DNA from: Rotaria sordida
Lineage: Eukaryota; Rotifera; Eurotatoria; Philodinida; Philodinidae
Direction of reading: 5' to 3'
Assembly (NCBI GenBank): GCA_905250125.1
Contig: CAJNOL010001240.1
Coordinates: 1 to 64,000, forward strand
DNA: 64,000 bases
Part shown: positions 49,483-61,939 of the stretch, one piece after another
Position numbering within the stretch: the first letter of the stretch is position 1
Layout: each line of letters opens with the position of its first letter
Translations under genes and position numbers: made by a program
The notes under the pieces: model-generated
What the model was told of the DNA's origin: nothing
The model's input: only the letters and a program-made list of their open reading frames with translations
Databases searched by the model: none

Positions 49483-51150
49483 CTGTGTCATGACTTTTCT
49501 AATTATGACGTTCTCTATAGAGTAGTATTTCTATTTGAAATAAAATCATAATAATTTCCAACAAAACGATTGAAAAAGAGAAAAAGATGGATGAAAGAAA
49601 AGAGCCACCCTTAGCAACAAATAAATTAGTACATGGTCTCTTTTTTATGCTTGTTTGGGGCCAATAAGCGAATTGGGAATAAGGCTCATTGCTAAAAAGC
49701 CAAAACTCCAATGTGTAAATATTTTAAAAATAGTGTAAAATAAATTCCTATAAATCGACCAATAATTTAAAATCGCTAGAATTACACAATGTGAATACAA
49801 TGTGACGGATTCACTGGTCATACACTTATCGTTGTGAATGACCGCTCTTTGTACCATCATTTTCTTCTCTGTGTTTTTCTGTTTCTTCCTTCCTTTCGGA
49901 TATACATACAAACACTTCTGTTCGTGTATTGTTTATCAGTCATTCTTGGCTCGTCCTTTCTGTTCTCTTCTCTTCCATTATCGTTATGTTGTATTCCTTC
50001 CATGAATATATCAAAGAATAAACTAGAAATATCCGAAAAACCGTTTATATACCATAACAAACATTAAAGATAAAATGAATCATACTATTAATATGATATG
50101 TAAGTGTTTTTTGTTTATGCGTTCGAAGCTAAACTAAATTATCATGTCTACTGTGACATACATATGTCGACATATGTAAATATAGAAAGAAAGAGCTGCA
50201 GAAGAAATAATAACAATATTGATTACACATGGTTAGAAGAATCTCCTATTTCAATTCGCACTTTACAAAGATTTATTTCTGAGTCATCAACAGTAAATTC
50301 TTTGACAATCAATGATGATGATGATGATGAAGAAAAGGAGGCATATAATAAAAAGAAAACGATGATAGAAGGAAATAAGAACTCAAATTTGTTTAGTGTC
50401 ATCAATAACAACAAAACTAAACAAGTCAGTTTCGATCAGTATACGAAAAGTGGAATTTAATTATAGTTCATCTTTTTGTTTTCATTTTTTTTCGGTATTT
50501 TTACTTTGTATTTGAAATATAATCATAATGAACTAACTTAATTAAATTCTTTTAACATATAATGTGCGATGATACTCCCACAGATAAAAGGTAAGGAAGA
50601 TGTGTTTTGCACATATAAAACATACTAGGTCTAGATCAAGTAATTGTGCTTCCTTTTCTTCTTCATTCTATTGTATTCTTTCTTTCTGCTTGCTTATCTA
50701 TACCTGACACATGCCATCTTTCTTCGCTTTCTCTTCTGTTTAAGCTCGCATATCATGCGAGAGAGACATAATGACAGACATGAGATAGGCTAAATGCATT
50801 ATTGCTGACAAACGCAGAAGTAGTACTTCAAATTGTTATTATAGATATATCCACAACTAAAATGATATGTTACTGAAAATACTTATGGCTATGACATCCA
50901 TACGAGAAAATGAAAACATATTAGAGCAATGGATAATAAGAATGATAAATATGTTATAAATTTGTCTCATAGTTATATATAGTTTGGGTTATTCTATGTT
51001 TTTTTCTCCATTTAATTATTAATATCTATCCATCAATGGCTGTCTTGCTCATTGCAAGTTTCAAAAAAAGAAACACGGTAAATTCATGTATAGAAAATCT
51101 TCTAATTGTTTTCGATGTAGGTTGAGAGCTTTTAAACGAAATATTTGACA
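49483..51150. other. Intergenic with one possible disordered-protein ORF
   Basis: The plus-strand frame 50104-50460 (118 codons; first ATG in a good region at 50161) is hydrophilic, with WLEESPISIRTLQRFISES, an Asp run (GATGATGAT repeat) and QVSFDQYTKSGI at the end. It could be a small disordered protein or terminal exon. Upstream exons could not be joined without a stop, and no family is recognised. The rest shows no gene. Confidence 0.35.
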
Positions 51151-54100
51151 ATGTGGACGAAAGTTCTACTCGTTTTATTGCTGACATTCAAATGGCGGAT
51201 TTTGGCTAATAAATATAAGCTGAATGATGATTTTGCTCGTGGATTAAGAGTGTCGTTCAACAATAATTTCACTATAGCCGCATTTAATAGTTTTCAAAGA
51301 TATATTATTCGTTTTCTGTCGAAAAATTTCGATGTCGAGTGTGAGATTCGCTATCGATATCACAACTTCAACGTCTACAGTCTTTCTGCTCTGATGATGA
51401 AACTGAAAAGTAATTCATTTTCATTCTTACAAATCAGTGAGAATACAACATCGCATCATATTATACTTAGTCTAGTTACTTCTAACATTACCAGCTGTAA
51501 TACAGAGACTTTACCTACAATGCTTGATGAGACAATTTGGACAGATGGTCATCAGGAATCCATATTGTTAAAAATCGATCCACAAGAGAAGTATGCTTAT
51601 GTTTTTGCCGATTCATTTGTACTTTCTTATGATTTGTCGACAAACAAAGTAGTTCAAACGTTCAACAATACATTCTTCGACGACAATACAGAAAAGTTCA
51701 TCCCCACCGCAGTCGATCTAACAAATGAATGGGCTGTCGTAACTGGCTACAGTCCATCTCAAGGCTTTGGTGTCGATCTCGGAAAAACATATCCAGTTAG
51801 GCTTCGACCTAAAATGTTATCGATATGTCCTATTTCTAATATTTCTGGTAGATTTGGCTCTTTATTTCGCCTTCTCAAGTCTAAACAGATAATCTACAAT
51901 CGAGATCATGGCGTATCAGTTTCGATCGACCCTTCAGGAAGGCTATTAGCTCTCGGAAATGCTGCATTCAACACAATGGCAGTTTTTAAAATGTCTGACA
52001 TCACGAATTGTTTGCGTGGTAATGTCAGTGCTAGTGAAATAAGTCCAAGATCCAGTACTAGTATGCATGAGATGGGTTTTGGTCGTTCAGTTGCTTGGCT
52101 TGATGATCAAGGCACACTCGCTGTACTCGTGTACAAGTCGAAAAATCAAACTTGGTCAGAATCCGAAATACATGTATTTAAAAATGTTTCAACATATTCG
52201 AATATTGATGGTGATCAACCTGACTTTATTCTTCCTAATAATCAACAAACGTTTCTACCGTTACCGAAAACATCTTTTCTTCTTATTCTTGCACACTCAA
52301 AAAACTTGTTAATCTTCCGTGACGACCGCAAATATCTTTATATACCGTTCACCGACGCAGGAAGCCTTCCTACGCTCATCGAAAAGTATGTATAATGTCC
52401 AAATCTTTTGAATTTTAGATTAGTTTGGCAATTCCAGATCAGAATTATAAGTGTGACTTTACATTTCAAGTCACTGTACCTAAAATCTTTGTTGACTTTG
52501 GAACATGTATGCATCGATTGCAAACTTTCCAAATTCGATTATTCTTGACTTCGGACTATCTTTGAAGCTTATTCTAGCTTAGTGACCATCAGAATAAAAT
52601 TTTGACAGTTTTTAACAAAATCTATCCATATGTTATCAATTGTAAAGAACTCGCATCAAAGACTCGTTGTCCACAATTTTGAAACTCACATTTTCCATGC
52701 TATGGATGCCCATAAATATGTAATCTTGCCCTTAATATCGCGACTTTCTCTCTTACTTTCTTCTTCGTTCCTTATTGTCTCTCTCTGCCATTCTTTTCTT
52801 CGTCCTCTTTTTTCGTTTTCGCTCCTATATAAGTTTATGTTCTATGTGAGATTGATAGGTTTTCGTATATGGAGTTGTCGAATAAATATCATGCTGAATA
52901 ACTCTGACATTCTTAACTCTTCCGTTCTCGTTACACTGTCGATTCTAGTTGACGGAGCCTCAATCTCTCTATTCGAAACCGATCTTGTCTAACACAATAC
53001 AATAGTAACTAGTAATTATATGGAATGAGAGCAACCCTGATGAACAGCTCTTAAAAATGCCGAAACATTCCATCATCGCTTGGATAACGACAATCGAATC
53101 TCATAATGAAGGTGTGTATGATGTAACGCATGGCCAGTAGATATCTTCAGATCAAATTAAAACTCTTACTGCCAAACTCATAAATTTAAAAAATAACGTC
53201 CCTATGACGCACTCGGATCCGAGATAATCGAATTTCAAGATATACATAGTTTAGACATTAGGACAAAAAAACATGAGAATTAACGAGTAGGCCGGAATAA
53301 ATGAACGCGTTGTTTTATAATGGCATTTTTTGTCTTCCAAATGGCAAAATTTTGAGTGATCAAATCTCGATGCAACAAAAAGATGATTTTTTGGTACACG
53401 ATGAATTCATTTTTTCTTATTTCATCTTTTCATCACTTGATATGCTTTATCAAAAGCAAAATCAAAGGACTTGTTAACGTAACGGTCAACTGATGTGGGC
53501 GAAGTCAACTTATACAGTTAGACAAAACAAATATGACCATCTTGTAGAGCAATGTTGACAGCATGGGCAAATGTATTTTTTATCTACGCAGATATACCTG
53601 TCTTCGAGAAACAACTTTTGTTAAAGACATGCCTCGCAGACTCAATGAAGACCAAATTATGTGTCGTCATTTTTATGGTCTGATTTTTTGTATAAGGAAA
53701 CATGCTTTTTCTAAAGTCGATCATATAATGTAAAAGTAATTTGAATGATCTCTATGCTCACGTCGAAAGACCTAGATTTCGCCGTTGCTCGAAAAAGTTA
53801 GTTGTATTTGTCAACTAGTCCATTTGTTAGTGTGATTCCGTCACGAAAATATCTTATAATTCGTTTTTTTTGCCTTAAGCTAGGATTTTTTTATTTTACC
53901 GATAAGTTCTCTAACGTTGCTTTTTTATGCACTGTCAGATAAACTACTTCGCATTTTTAATAAAGCATTCGAGTCCAGTTGAATGGGCGTGATGGAATCA
54001 CTATTAGATAGCGAAATTTTTTTACCAAAATTAGAGACATTATCTTTGTTTTATATCATCATTTTAGGTGAATGTTTGAGACGTAGAAGAGATTTATGGA

Positions 54101-57100
54101 CCTTACCAATAAAGCTGGCAGTTGGTTTATGGTAGTTGTCATGTGCTTTTAAAGGATTTGTTTTCAATTAATATCATTTAAATGGTAATAACTGATAGTG
54201 ACAACTTTATTATCACCATTTTATGCTGTTTTCTAATGTCGAGCTAGATCTACCAATCACATTGCACGATCCTTATCGTTTTTTTGTTCAATTTTTTTAT
54301 CTTAATTAATGAATATCGTTCAAAAATACTTAGGGCATACCAAAAGTAGGGGCAGTGACACATTAATACTGAATATTAAGCTTTAAAAAATTACCTTTCT
54401 ATATTCAACTAATATCACAATAATAAATTTTGATAAGATCCATTTGTTCGCAAATATCACTGTTTCATGAATGTTAGTGAGTATTTTTAAATAACATTTG
54501 ATAGAAACAAGATAGAGAACTGCGGCTTTCACCGTTGGAAAGAGGAAATGAAGATACATCGAATCGTATATTATAGATTTTTCTAATATTGGTTTCTGAA
54601 GTATTTTTGTTCGATTTTCTAAGTGACGAAAAAATGTTCTTTCTTTATGAAAAATGAAAAGAACATAAAAGTGAGTTTTTTTCACAGCTTTTGCTTGAAA
54701 ATTGTATTGAAGACTTGACTAAAACGCATATTATCCATCTCAATCTTCCACAGTTTATAGATCTTCGATTAGTAGTTTGAATTTATACTTGATAATTGAA
54801 AATTCACTGTAAACAACTTACTAGATATGCTTGTTCTTAAAAATGTCAATTGAAAACCTTGCAGAAAACATATTAGGAAATCCTGGAGTACATAGTTCGA
54901 TGCGTCTTCATCTCCTCTTTCCAACAGTGAAAACTGCAATTCTCTATCTTGTTTCGATCAAATATTATTCAAAAAATACCACTGAGTATTTTTTGAAAAT
55001 GTGCATTAATATAATCAGCACATATGGTAATGAAACAGATCTTATCAAAATTTTATTATTGTGATATTAGTTAAAGTATGATCAAATAGCATAGAAAAAT
55101 AGAGCATTCTTTTCTCTATCAGACTATATAGAAAGGTAGTTTCTTAAAGCTTAATATTCAGTATTAAAGTGTCATTGCCCCTAATTTTGGTATGTTCTAA
55201 GTACTTTTATATTATTAGGACTGTTTGAAATAATTTTATTAATTGTTTTATTCTAAGTGATATTTGTATGTTAACTTTGAGTAACTATTCCTATCTTTCT
55301 GCAGAAATAAACTATTACTATACATCAACATTTTTGAAGCGTGATTCCGTTACAACACTATTTTTCATCTGTGAGGCCGAACTACCTATATATTTTGACT
55401 TGTTTTTTTTTTCTACATATAGCTAGTCATCTAAGCTATAACTTTCGTATACAAAGCCTTTTTTATCACTCCTGTGGTTGTGCTAAAGTTTTTAGTTCTT
55501 CATACAACACTGCAACTCGATGTTCATTTTTGGTGATTCCATCACGGACCTATATATTAATCATAAAACTATAAAAGAAGGACAAAATCAAATGAAACTT
55601 TTATGACGTGTAGAACAGTCCAGCTTATGTATCTTCTGAAAGTAATCAGCGTTATCCGATTTGAATGTATTGAGATATTGAAGAAAGAAAGTGAAAAAAA
55701 CATGATTCCGTCACGCTTGGATAGGTCGCAAACATACTACAAGATATAGCATGAAAATCTCTACAATCTACAATACAAAGTTCATTTCATACATACACTT
55801 TTGCATTTTATAAATGACAAAATTCTATGTGACCGATTTTCGACGTTGCGAATCAAATTATCTATTGGTACACGAGAAATCCCTTTTCTTATTTCATCAA
55901 CTGATCGATCATAATTTTTAACTTTATTGCATTGCATATTATTAGCGATAATGTCCCACATATAATAATCAAAAATATTGAGATCGTAACTATTTGATAG
56001 ACACCCGTGATTATGCATGAAATGCCTAAAATTTTCTTCACAGCATGTCAATGATTTCTGATGTGTATGTGCAATGGTATTTTCGTGTAGGTAGATGAAA
56101 TCATCATGTAAGAGCCGTTTGACCTTCAGATTGTGTATGTGGAAGAATAACTTAAATATAGCTATAAAATAAACTTTGTATTGTAGATTGTAGAGCTTTT
56201 TCACGCTGCATCTTGTGGTATATTTTGTATCTTAATAAAGCGTATTAGATGATGAAAAAATACAATACAAAACGTGCCCATTCATTCTGGCATACTCGTT
56301 GATTCTCATGTTGTTTCGTTCTTATGTCTAAACTATATATATCTTGAAATTCGATTATCTCGGATCCAAGTGCGTCGTAGAGACGTCATATTTTAAATTT
56401 ATGAGTTTGGCAGTGAGAATTTTAATTTGATCTGAAGATGCCCATTGACTGTACATTACATCACACACGCCTCCATTGTGAGTGCGATCCAATCCGGAAA
56501 GTTCAAATCTGTTGCATACTTGCTCAATAGTCGACAGTAGCCAAAACAAAAAAACAATGTTTTAAGTGAGATTTAGGTTTTTGTAAACGACTAGTACTCT
56601 CTTTCATTAGGAATTGCGAAGCATGCGTTCTAAAACCGAAGCCATGTATGAGTGGATCATACAAAGACGTACCTGACCTTGGTCCCTGCATGGTTTGTCC
56701 ACCAGGGACAAAAAATCCGGGCGGTCATCCATCGCGTCATTGTCAACCATGCAATTCGATGTCATTTTGTCCACGGGGTGCTAGCAACGATGTCAATCTC
56801 ACTAACTTTCTGACTTACACCCAAACATTTTCCTATCCAGATTCACCTCTTATTGACGATTATGACGATCTATTAATACTTAACTTCTTGAGTATCGATC
56901 CTACACCTCATTGTATGGTTACTTCGCCACTCTTTTGGGCTATTCTGGCCATAGTATTCAGTTTCGTTGTGTGGTTAATTATGTTTCTCATCAAAAGACG
57001 GCAGCTAACCACGACAAATATATATCGTGAACGAGTAAAATACATTTTCAAGAAAATCGATCTTATTGGAGAAGGAAAGCACTGGACAGGTGGTCTCATA

Positions 57101-60081
57101 TCGTTTATTATTTTAATTCTTATTATTTTTTCCTGTTGGTTTGCCTACGATTATTTTCATTCGTATCCAATTGAAACAGCAAAAACGTATCGCAAGTTGT
57201 GCAAAAACAATCAGCTAAATACGAAATTCGACAATGGCCTTCAACTGCCATTACCTGAAACAGATGGCACTTTTTGGAAGATTTTCGATATGCTCAAGCG
57301 TCAAAATTTTATGATGACTGTCCATTTGATAAACACTGGAGCACAGTGTGACAATATCATCGTTGAACGCATCAGACACACGCACACTCCTAAATCTATG
57401 AAGATAACAAATTGCTCGCTTTCAAATAGCCATCCTAGTGGATCATTCAGTTTTAATTTGCGCACCCATACTGACACTGTTCAAGTCAAGATCAATGGAC
57501 CTTACTTCGTCGGAGCTCTTCGACTTTGTCTATATGGATCACCAAGTGTTAATGATGTTCCATCTGGAATTCATCGTGTCGGCGAACTCGATGTGTGCAC
57601 TCTTTTCTATACAAACAATCAAACTATCGGACAGTGGACTAACTTCAATGTACGTCTCATCAAAGTTGTTAATATCACAGAGCCATTAAGAAGTAATGAT
57701 AAAATAGTTTTTGATGGTAGATGGGCACCGACTATAAAACATACCGATGATCTCTCGGACCATCTCTATTTTGAGAAAGACGGACAGTACTTGCGATATG
57801 CTTCGAATACTACAATGTTCGTCGTTCGACTGCGAGAAGAAACTTACTTTCTTGAAAACATACAATCCCCAATTATACACCGTCATGCACTTATTTTTCA
57901 CACGCTTCTCTTCTTTTTCTTACTTATCGAAATAGTTGGTGCCGTATTTTTCACTGTTAAACTTTGCTGTTGGCCTATTTTCCAACTACTTCTAGCATTT
58001 CACGAGAATCTTCTCGAAAATGATTTACAAACGAATCTCACACAAGCAACTATCTACGTAAGTCATTTTCTTCAATATTCACTTTGTTTCATGTCCTATA
58101 AGGCAAGGCACTTTTCTTTCCCTCATCAGACTTTTTCTTACGAGCATCTTTTCATCAATCACTAGCTTTTATCAAATGATCAAAGCTGTTTGGTTTTCAA
58201 GAATGACGTTGATTAGTGTAGTCCAATAGTCTAGCTGTAAAAATCAATGAACCATCTATGACAGTGTTCGTACTATACAGAACTAATGCAACAAGTCAGA
58301 GCAGATATGGTACAACATTACTGTGTAGAAGAGTTCCTTGTAAATTGGAAAGGATAATTAATTAATCAATCATGAGCAATAGAATTTCAGCTGTTGATTT
58401 CTAAATCCTTAGTTTTCTCATAGGTTTTTTGAGAGTTTGACACTACAGAGATTTTTCGGTGGAGTTTTATGCAAACAACTTATTCTCACTATTTTCGAAT
58501 GTAAAATATTTGTTTCTATTTCATCTTTTGACCCAATTATTCTATCGGTTCTTCTGCGTTAGAGGAACTTCCAAAAGGAAGAGGAATATCACGAAAAGAT
58601 GACGGTATTGACGCGCCATTGTAGAATATCAAAATGGTACTCGACACCAAAAGAATAGCATAGAAGAGATTAAGTTTTAAAAAATGCTGAAAACATTGGC
58701 ATTATTTCTCAACAGCATCAATGGAATCATTAAAATAATACTTTTCAAAAATGTTAAGTCGAAGGTGATTTTAAAGGTTTCCCAAAGATCCTAGTGTTTT
58801 AAAAGAGCTGTGCTACAAATATTCTATCATGAAATCACCTTCAAGCATTTACATAGCTTATAGTCATGATCGTCACTATCAAAATAGTTCTACTATATTT
58901 TGAAACTTCAGTCGCAGTCAGATTTAGGTTTTTTGGAAATCTAAATGTCGTTTTATTCTTCACGTGGATTACTTAATGAAAAATCAAACTGAAATATAAA
59001 TTTTTAATAAATGTGAAATGTACATCATTCCAAAAAGTCAATGATATTATACGAAAAGAATGAGTTTTAGTAACGTCTCTTTTCAATTTTTATTATCAGC
59101 CTACTTTACAACCGCTACGAACACCTGAATTAGAACTGCGACTCATAGAAGAGAATGGAAATACCCTTTCAAATGAAAATTTGGTATGGAACCTGGCAAA
59201 TAAGACAGATCCAAACCTTCAACGATTTTATCACACAACGAATGCTCGAAAAGCATCAACAGAGTCTATAACAATTGAACCATCAGGATCTTCATCATCC
59301 CAACTGATCAGTGAGTATATGCTTTAGATAGAACTCATATACAAAAAAAAATGAAATGTAAGCATAACGTTTGCGTTTCTCTCAGTTTTATACTCAGATC
59401 AAAGGTCGTAAGCCTGTTGACCAACATTCGAGAATATGCACTATGATGTTATCGTAGCCGTGTGACTCTACGAGAAGGCCAGTTCAAATCCATGTAAGAG
59501 ACATTATAGTGAACAACGATGCTCGATGACTTGTTCTGACCATTACATAAAAGACAGATTATGTATTAGAATATTCATTTTTTTCTGTAGTGCCATAATT
59601 AGAAAGGTTGAAACTTGTGTTTCATGCACCGAGGCTCGTTTGATTATATCTTCTAAATACGGAAGTTATTAGGATTTGGGAGTTGTACAAAGTTTCATTG
59701 GAACTTTTGATACGCCACTTGTCATATGTTATTAAAGCATCGATGATTGTTTTTTACAGCAATTTTTCAAAATTCTTGATCTACAGTCTATAGACCAGAC
59801 ATATCTTTATTTTTAAGCTGAATAAATCTAATCGAATTTCTTTCCTAGCCCAATATCCTCTACAGTCGACAATGGGATCAACCGTTGGAACTACTCTTTT
59901 CTCCAATCATTCGGACGTTGAACATTTACTTGAATACTTCAACAAACGGCTTGATGCAAGTACTGATCAAATAGAGCAGTGTTTTAACGCTATTGACTTC
60001 TTTCGGAACCAAATTGACGAATTGAATAAACAAATTACTTATATCAGGCAGCGTTCGACTAACATTGGACAAGATCAGTAA
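51151..60081 (+). CDS. Large multi-pass membrane protein with Cys-rich ectodomain
   Basis: Four exons join in frame to 1,041 aa: 51151-52385, 56611-58057, 59100-59310 and 59849-60081. The start is ATG 51151 (MWTKVLLVLLLTFKW), a signal peptide. Residues 20-410 look like a beta-propeller-type ectodomain (IDPQEKYAYVFADS; VSIDPSGRLLALGNAAFNTM; FGRSVAWLDDQGTLAVLVY) with several N-glycosylation sequons. Exon 2 opens with a cysteine-rich module (CEACVLKPKPC ... CMVCPPGTKNPGGHPSRHC) of the ephrin-receptor/GCC2_GCC3 type. Predicted membrane helices lie at about 518-539, 573-594 and 838-863. The C-terminal exons encode a cytoplasmic tail ending in a coiled-coil (IDFFRNQIDELNKQITYIRQ). I do not recognise the family; a cell-surface receptor or adhesion role is inference. 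Intron 1 is 4,225 nt and packed with mobile-element remains, whereas the coding frame is intact. Confidence 0.85.
53832..54001. repeat. 170-nt segment bounded by inverted GTGATTCCGTCACG
   Basis: GTGATTCCGTCACG at 53832-53845 faces its near-perfect reverse complement at 53988-54001. Three more copies or variants lie at 55341-55353, 55533-55546 and 55702-55715. Each site is itself a dyad (CGTGA, 5-nt spacer, TCACG). This may be a transposase-binding site or the end of a tiny MITE. Confidence 0.5.
54329..55201. mobile_element. 873-nt foldback element flanked by TA
   Basis: The left end is CTTAGGGCATACCAAAAGTA at 54329. The right end at 55201 is its imperfect reverse complement. A TA lies outside each end (54327-54328 and 55202-55203). 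Arms pair over most of the element, including CACATTAATACTGAATATTA and a further inner match (GTTGGAAAGAGGAAATGAAG against its complement near 54905-54925). There is no transposase; frames 54383-54685 and 54831-55064 are the two arms read in opposite senses. It is nested in the intron-1 composite. Confidence 0.85.
55782..56204 (-). pseudogene. C-terminal fragment of a mariner/IS630-type transposase
   Basis: A 140-codon minus-strand frame. YLHENTIAHTHQKSLT matches the second catalytic-strand region of mariner-like DDE/D transposases (usually a D-N-A-H/P core; here His-Glu-Asn). SNSYDLNIFDYYMWDII matches the hallmark S-P-D-L-N-P-x-D-Y-x-x-W block that carries the third acidic residue. EIRKGISRVPIDNLIRNVEN is the usual helical tail. 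The N-terminal DNA-binding half and first catalytic Asp are missing and the second-block Asp looks replaced, so it is a dead remnant. Confidence 0.75.
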
Positions 60082-60735
60082 GAGTAAATAGGATGATTGT
60101 TTTGATTTTCTTGTCACAAGAATACAAAAAATAAGCAGAAGCACTCTGACAAGCAATGAACTCATAATGACTTTATTTTTGTGACGAGACAAATCGTCAC
60201 ACAGTTGTTTCCTTTGTGAGCCAGAGCGTGCGTGTGACTGTGTGGATGAAAGTGAACAGAATATCCTTGCACTCACAGACTTAGCTACACTCCGCTACAC
60301 GCACACTCGAAACCCATTTTTTCCTTCCATTTTTATTATTTTGACAAAAAAACACAGCTTTTACAGAATAAAATCGACAATGCATGTTGAAAGAAAGAAT
60401 TTTCATAGATCATTCTCTTGTTCTCCTTCTTCTCGATAAGACGTATGTAATACCGCTGTAAGTAGTGTGGTGTATTATTTTTTTTTCTTTTGGTTTATGC
60501 GCAAATTTCGAAGTGTAAAACTCTCGAAGTTCTCACGTAAATGTATCCCATCTCTCAATCTTACTGATTTCCCTACCAACAAATACACATGAACTTCGAT
60601 CAAGCGTATGGTCTGACGGTACAGACAGCAAATCATCAAGTAGTTTTCGGTTAAAATGGAAATTACTCTAATGATCAAGTGCCGATACAAAAATGAAATA
60701 ATAATAATGGTCTACCCATTGAGCAAACATCCGTA
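60082..60735. other. Intergenic, no supported gene
   Basis: Frames on both strands are short and without domains. Nothing else is visible. Confidence 0.4.
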
Positions 60736-60739
60736 ATGT

Positions 60740-61375
60740 CTGTTAACCAGGTTCCACTCCTAATGGGGAACAGCAATTCCTTCATCATCAGCAACAATCA
60801 CTTCAACAACAATATGTATTTGCAAATCAAGGAATGCAACAATGTATGCGAGCTCTTATGGGAGAACAAGTCACGTACCAACAACAAGCGCATTCGTTCT
60901 CTCATAGCATACCATTTAGTAATTTAATCACTCGCTCAACGTTGATGAATCAGTCGTTAGTGACGTTCATGCCTGAACCGATAGTTATAAATAATCAGAG
61001 GGCGCAAGCCTCCAAGTGACTCATTGACGATGTAAGCAGATCATGTGATACAAGTGTCAATCAACACCAAACTGGTCAACAACTTCTTCAAAGTCGTGCT
61101 TCTTGATAGTTTACAACGAAAAAATTAAAAGTAGGGAGAATAAACCAGGAAAATCCCGATGATTTACCTACACCTTCTACTCAAACAAACCTACAACGTG
61201 TCGAAGTTTCTGCTAATGCATTCCGTTTCGCATCTACACGATATTCTTTTTCTCCATTTTTAGTTTCGTTCAAAACAGTCGTGAAAGACAAGCTGGTGAT
61301 CGAAGAACTGATCAAACACGCCAAAGAAATAAATACCGATTTGAAGACTGTCAGCTATCGACATAAAAGGATGTG
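60740..61375 (+). pseudogene. Retroelement ORF1-like fragment (Gln-rich part plus conserved block)
   Basis: A Gln-rich stretch in the frame ending at 61019 (the frame includes QQCMRALMGEQVTYQQQ) is followed after a break by an open frame at about 61152-61375. That frame reads VSANAFRFASTRYSFSPFLV, then VVKDKLVIEELIKHAKEINT and DLKTVSYRHKR. The NAFRFA-x-TR-x-FSPF block followed by a V-K-x-x-V-E-E-L helix is, to my knowledge, common at the start of many bdelloid proteins of retroelement-like organisation. The copy is broken by stops and is cut off at 61375 by a telomere-like tract. Family assignment is from memory of the pattern and is tentative. Confidence 0.45.
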
Positions 61376-61490
61376 GGTGTGGGTGTGGAATGTGGGTGTA
61401 GGTGTGCGTGAGTGCGGATGCGGATGTGGATGCATATGACGAACAGATCAACACCCACAACCGACTGCAGCCACACCCACACCTTGGGGA
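61371..61490. repeat. Degenerate TGTGGG telomere-like tract with an inverted CCCACA partner
   Basis: At 61374-61412 the plus strand reads ATGTGGGTGTGGGTGTGG, then AATGTGGGTGTAGGTGTGCG: at least three exact TGTGGG units plus variants. From 61457 to 61484 the complementary CACCCACA and CCACACCCACACC words follow. TGTGGG is the known bdelloid telomeric unit. The tract joins two unrelated broken fragments. Confidence 0.65.
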
Positions 61491-61509
61491 GAGGAGTCTT
61501 CAGAAATGG

Positions 61510-61765
61510 CCACAAGAAGGTGACATCATTTATGGATGGATTCCTAGTTGCAACGTTGAAGCAACCTCGATCTATAGTCAATAACGTTCAAACATTTGAA
61601 GCCAGAAATGAATGCGAGAAATACATTCAGCAGGCTAGTGATGATCGTATTACTCTAATCGTCAATGGCAGTTGGAAAGAACAGATTGTGCCACAAATTC
61701 AGTCTCTTCGACAAGTGATTTCAATGTATCTCTACTGCCTCGTTATCAAGAGACACCAACAATGA
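61510..61765 (+). pseudogene. N-terminal fragment of a bdelloid ART-family-type protein
   Basis: An open frame reads VQTFEARNECEKYIQQASDD, then RITLIVNGSWKEQIVPQIQS and LRQVISMYLYC, ending at a stop at 61765. This module (a short strand, VNGS, VP-x-I-x-x-LRQV, then Y-Y-C) is, as I recall it, the N-terminal region that precedes ADP-ribosyltransferase/TPR domains in many bdelloid proteins. Nothing downstream continues it. I treat it as a truncated piece; the module's function is unknown to me. Confidence 0.45.
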
Positions 61766-61792
61766 ATTTCCGACTTTCACAAAGTAATTCAA

Positions 61793-61812
61793 TTCTCTCT
61801 CTCTCTCTCTCT
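61793..61812. repeat. (CT)n microsatellite
   Basis: A run of about ten CT units separates the ART-type fragment from the NmrA-like fragment. Confidence 0.9.
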
Positions 61813-61939
61813 TTCCACTATTCGTAAGTCGGACATCACTAATCGACCTCGACAAAATATCGGACTGATTGTGACTGTGCGAGTGTGAATGTTGATGGTT
61901 TCCGCTTCCATACCCACCCACATCAACACCCTCAATTTC

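Larger units (their letters stand above)
53095..56505. mobile_element. Decayed composite of inverted mariner-like segments in intron 1
   Basis: About 230-280 nt at 53095-53460 recur inverted at 56215-56505. Shared stretches are long, e.g. GATCCGAGATAATCGAATTT with TCAAGATATA, CTTCAGATCAAATTAAAA and GCCAAACTCATAAATTTAAA. The right copy sits immediately 5' (on the minus strand) of a transposase C-terminal fragment. The simplest reading is an inverted pair of mariner/IS630-type copies or long terminal inverted arms, internally deleted and further invaded by the foldback element at 54.3-55.2 kb. Exact element ends were not found. All of it lies inside one intron. Confidence 0.6.

Noticed and set aside
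54383..55064. Two frames (54383-54685 and 54831-55064) sharing similar peptides in opposite orientation
   Set aside because: They are the two arms of one foldback element read on opposite strands, not a duplicated gene.
59460..59500. CCAGTTCAAATCCATG, another possible tRNA B box
   Set aside because: No cloverleaf could be built, and it lies inside intron 3 of the membrane-protein gene.
61260..61581. His/Thr/Pro-rich minus-strand frames
   Set aside because: They translate the degenerate telomere-like repeat and have no protein character.
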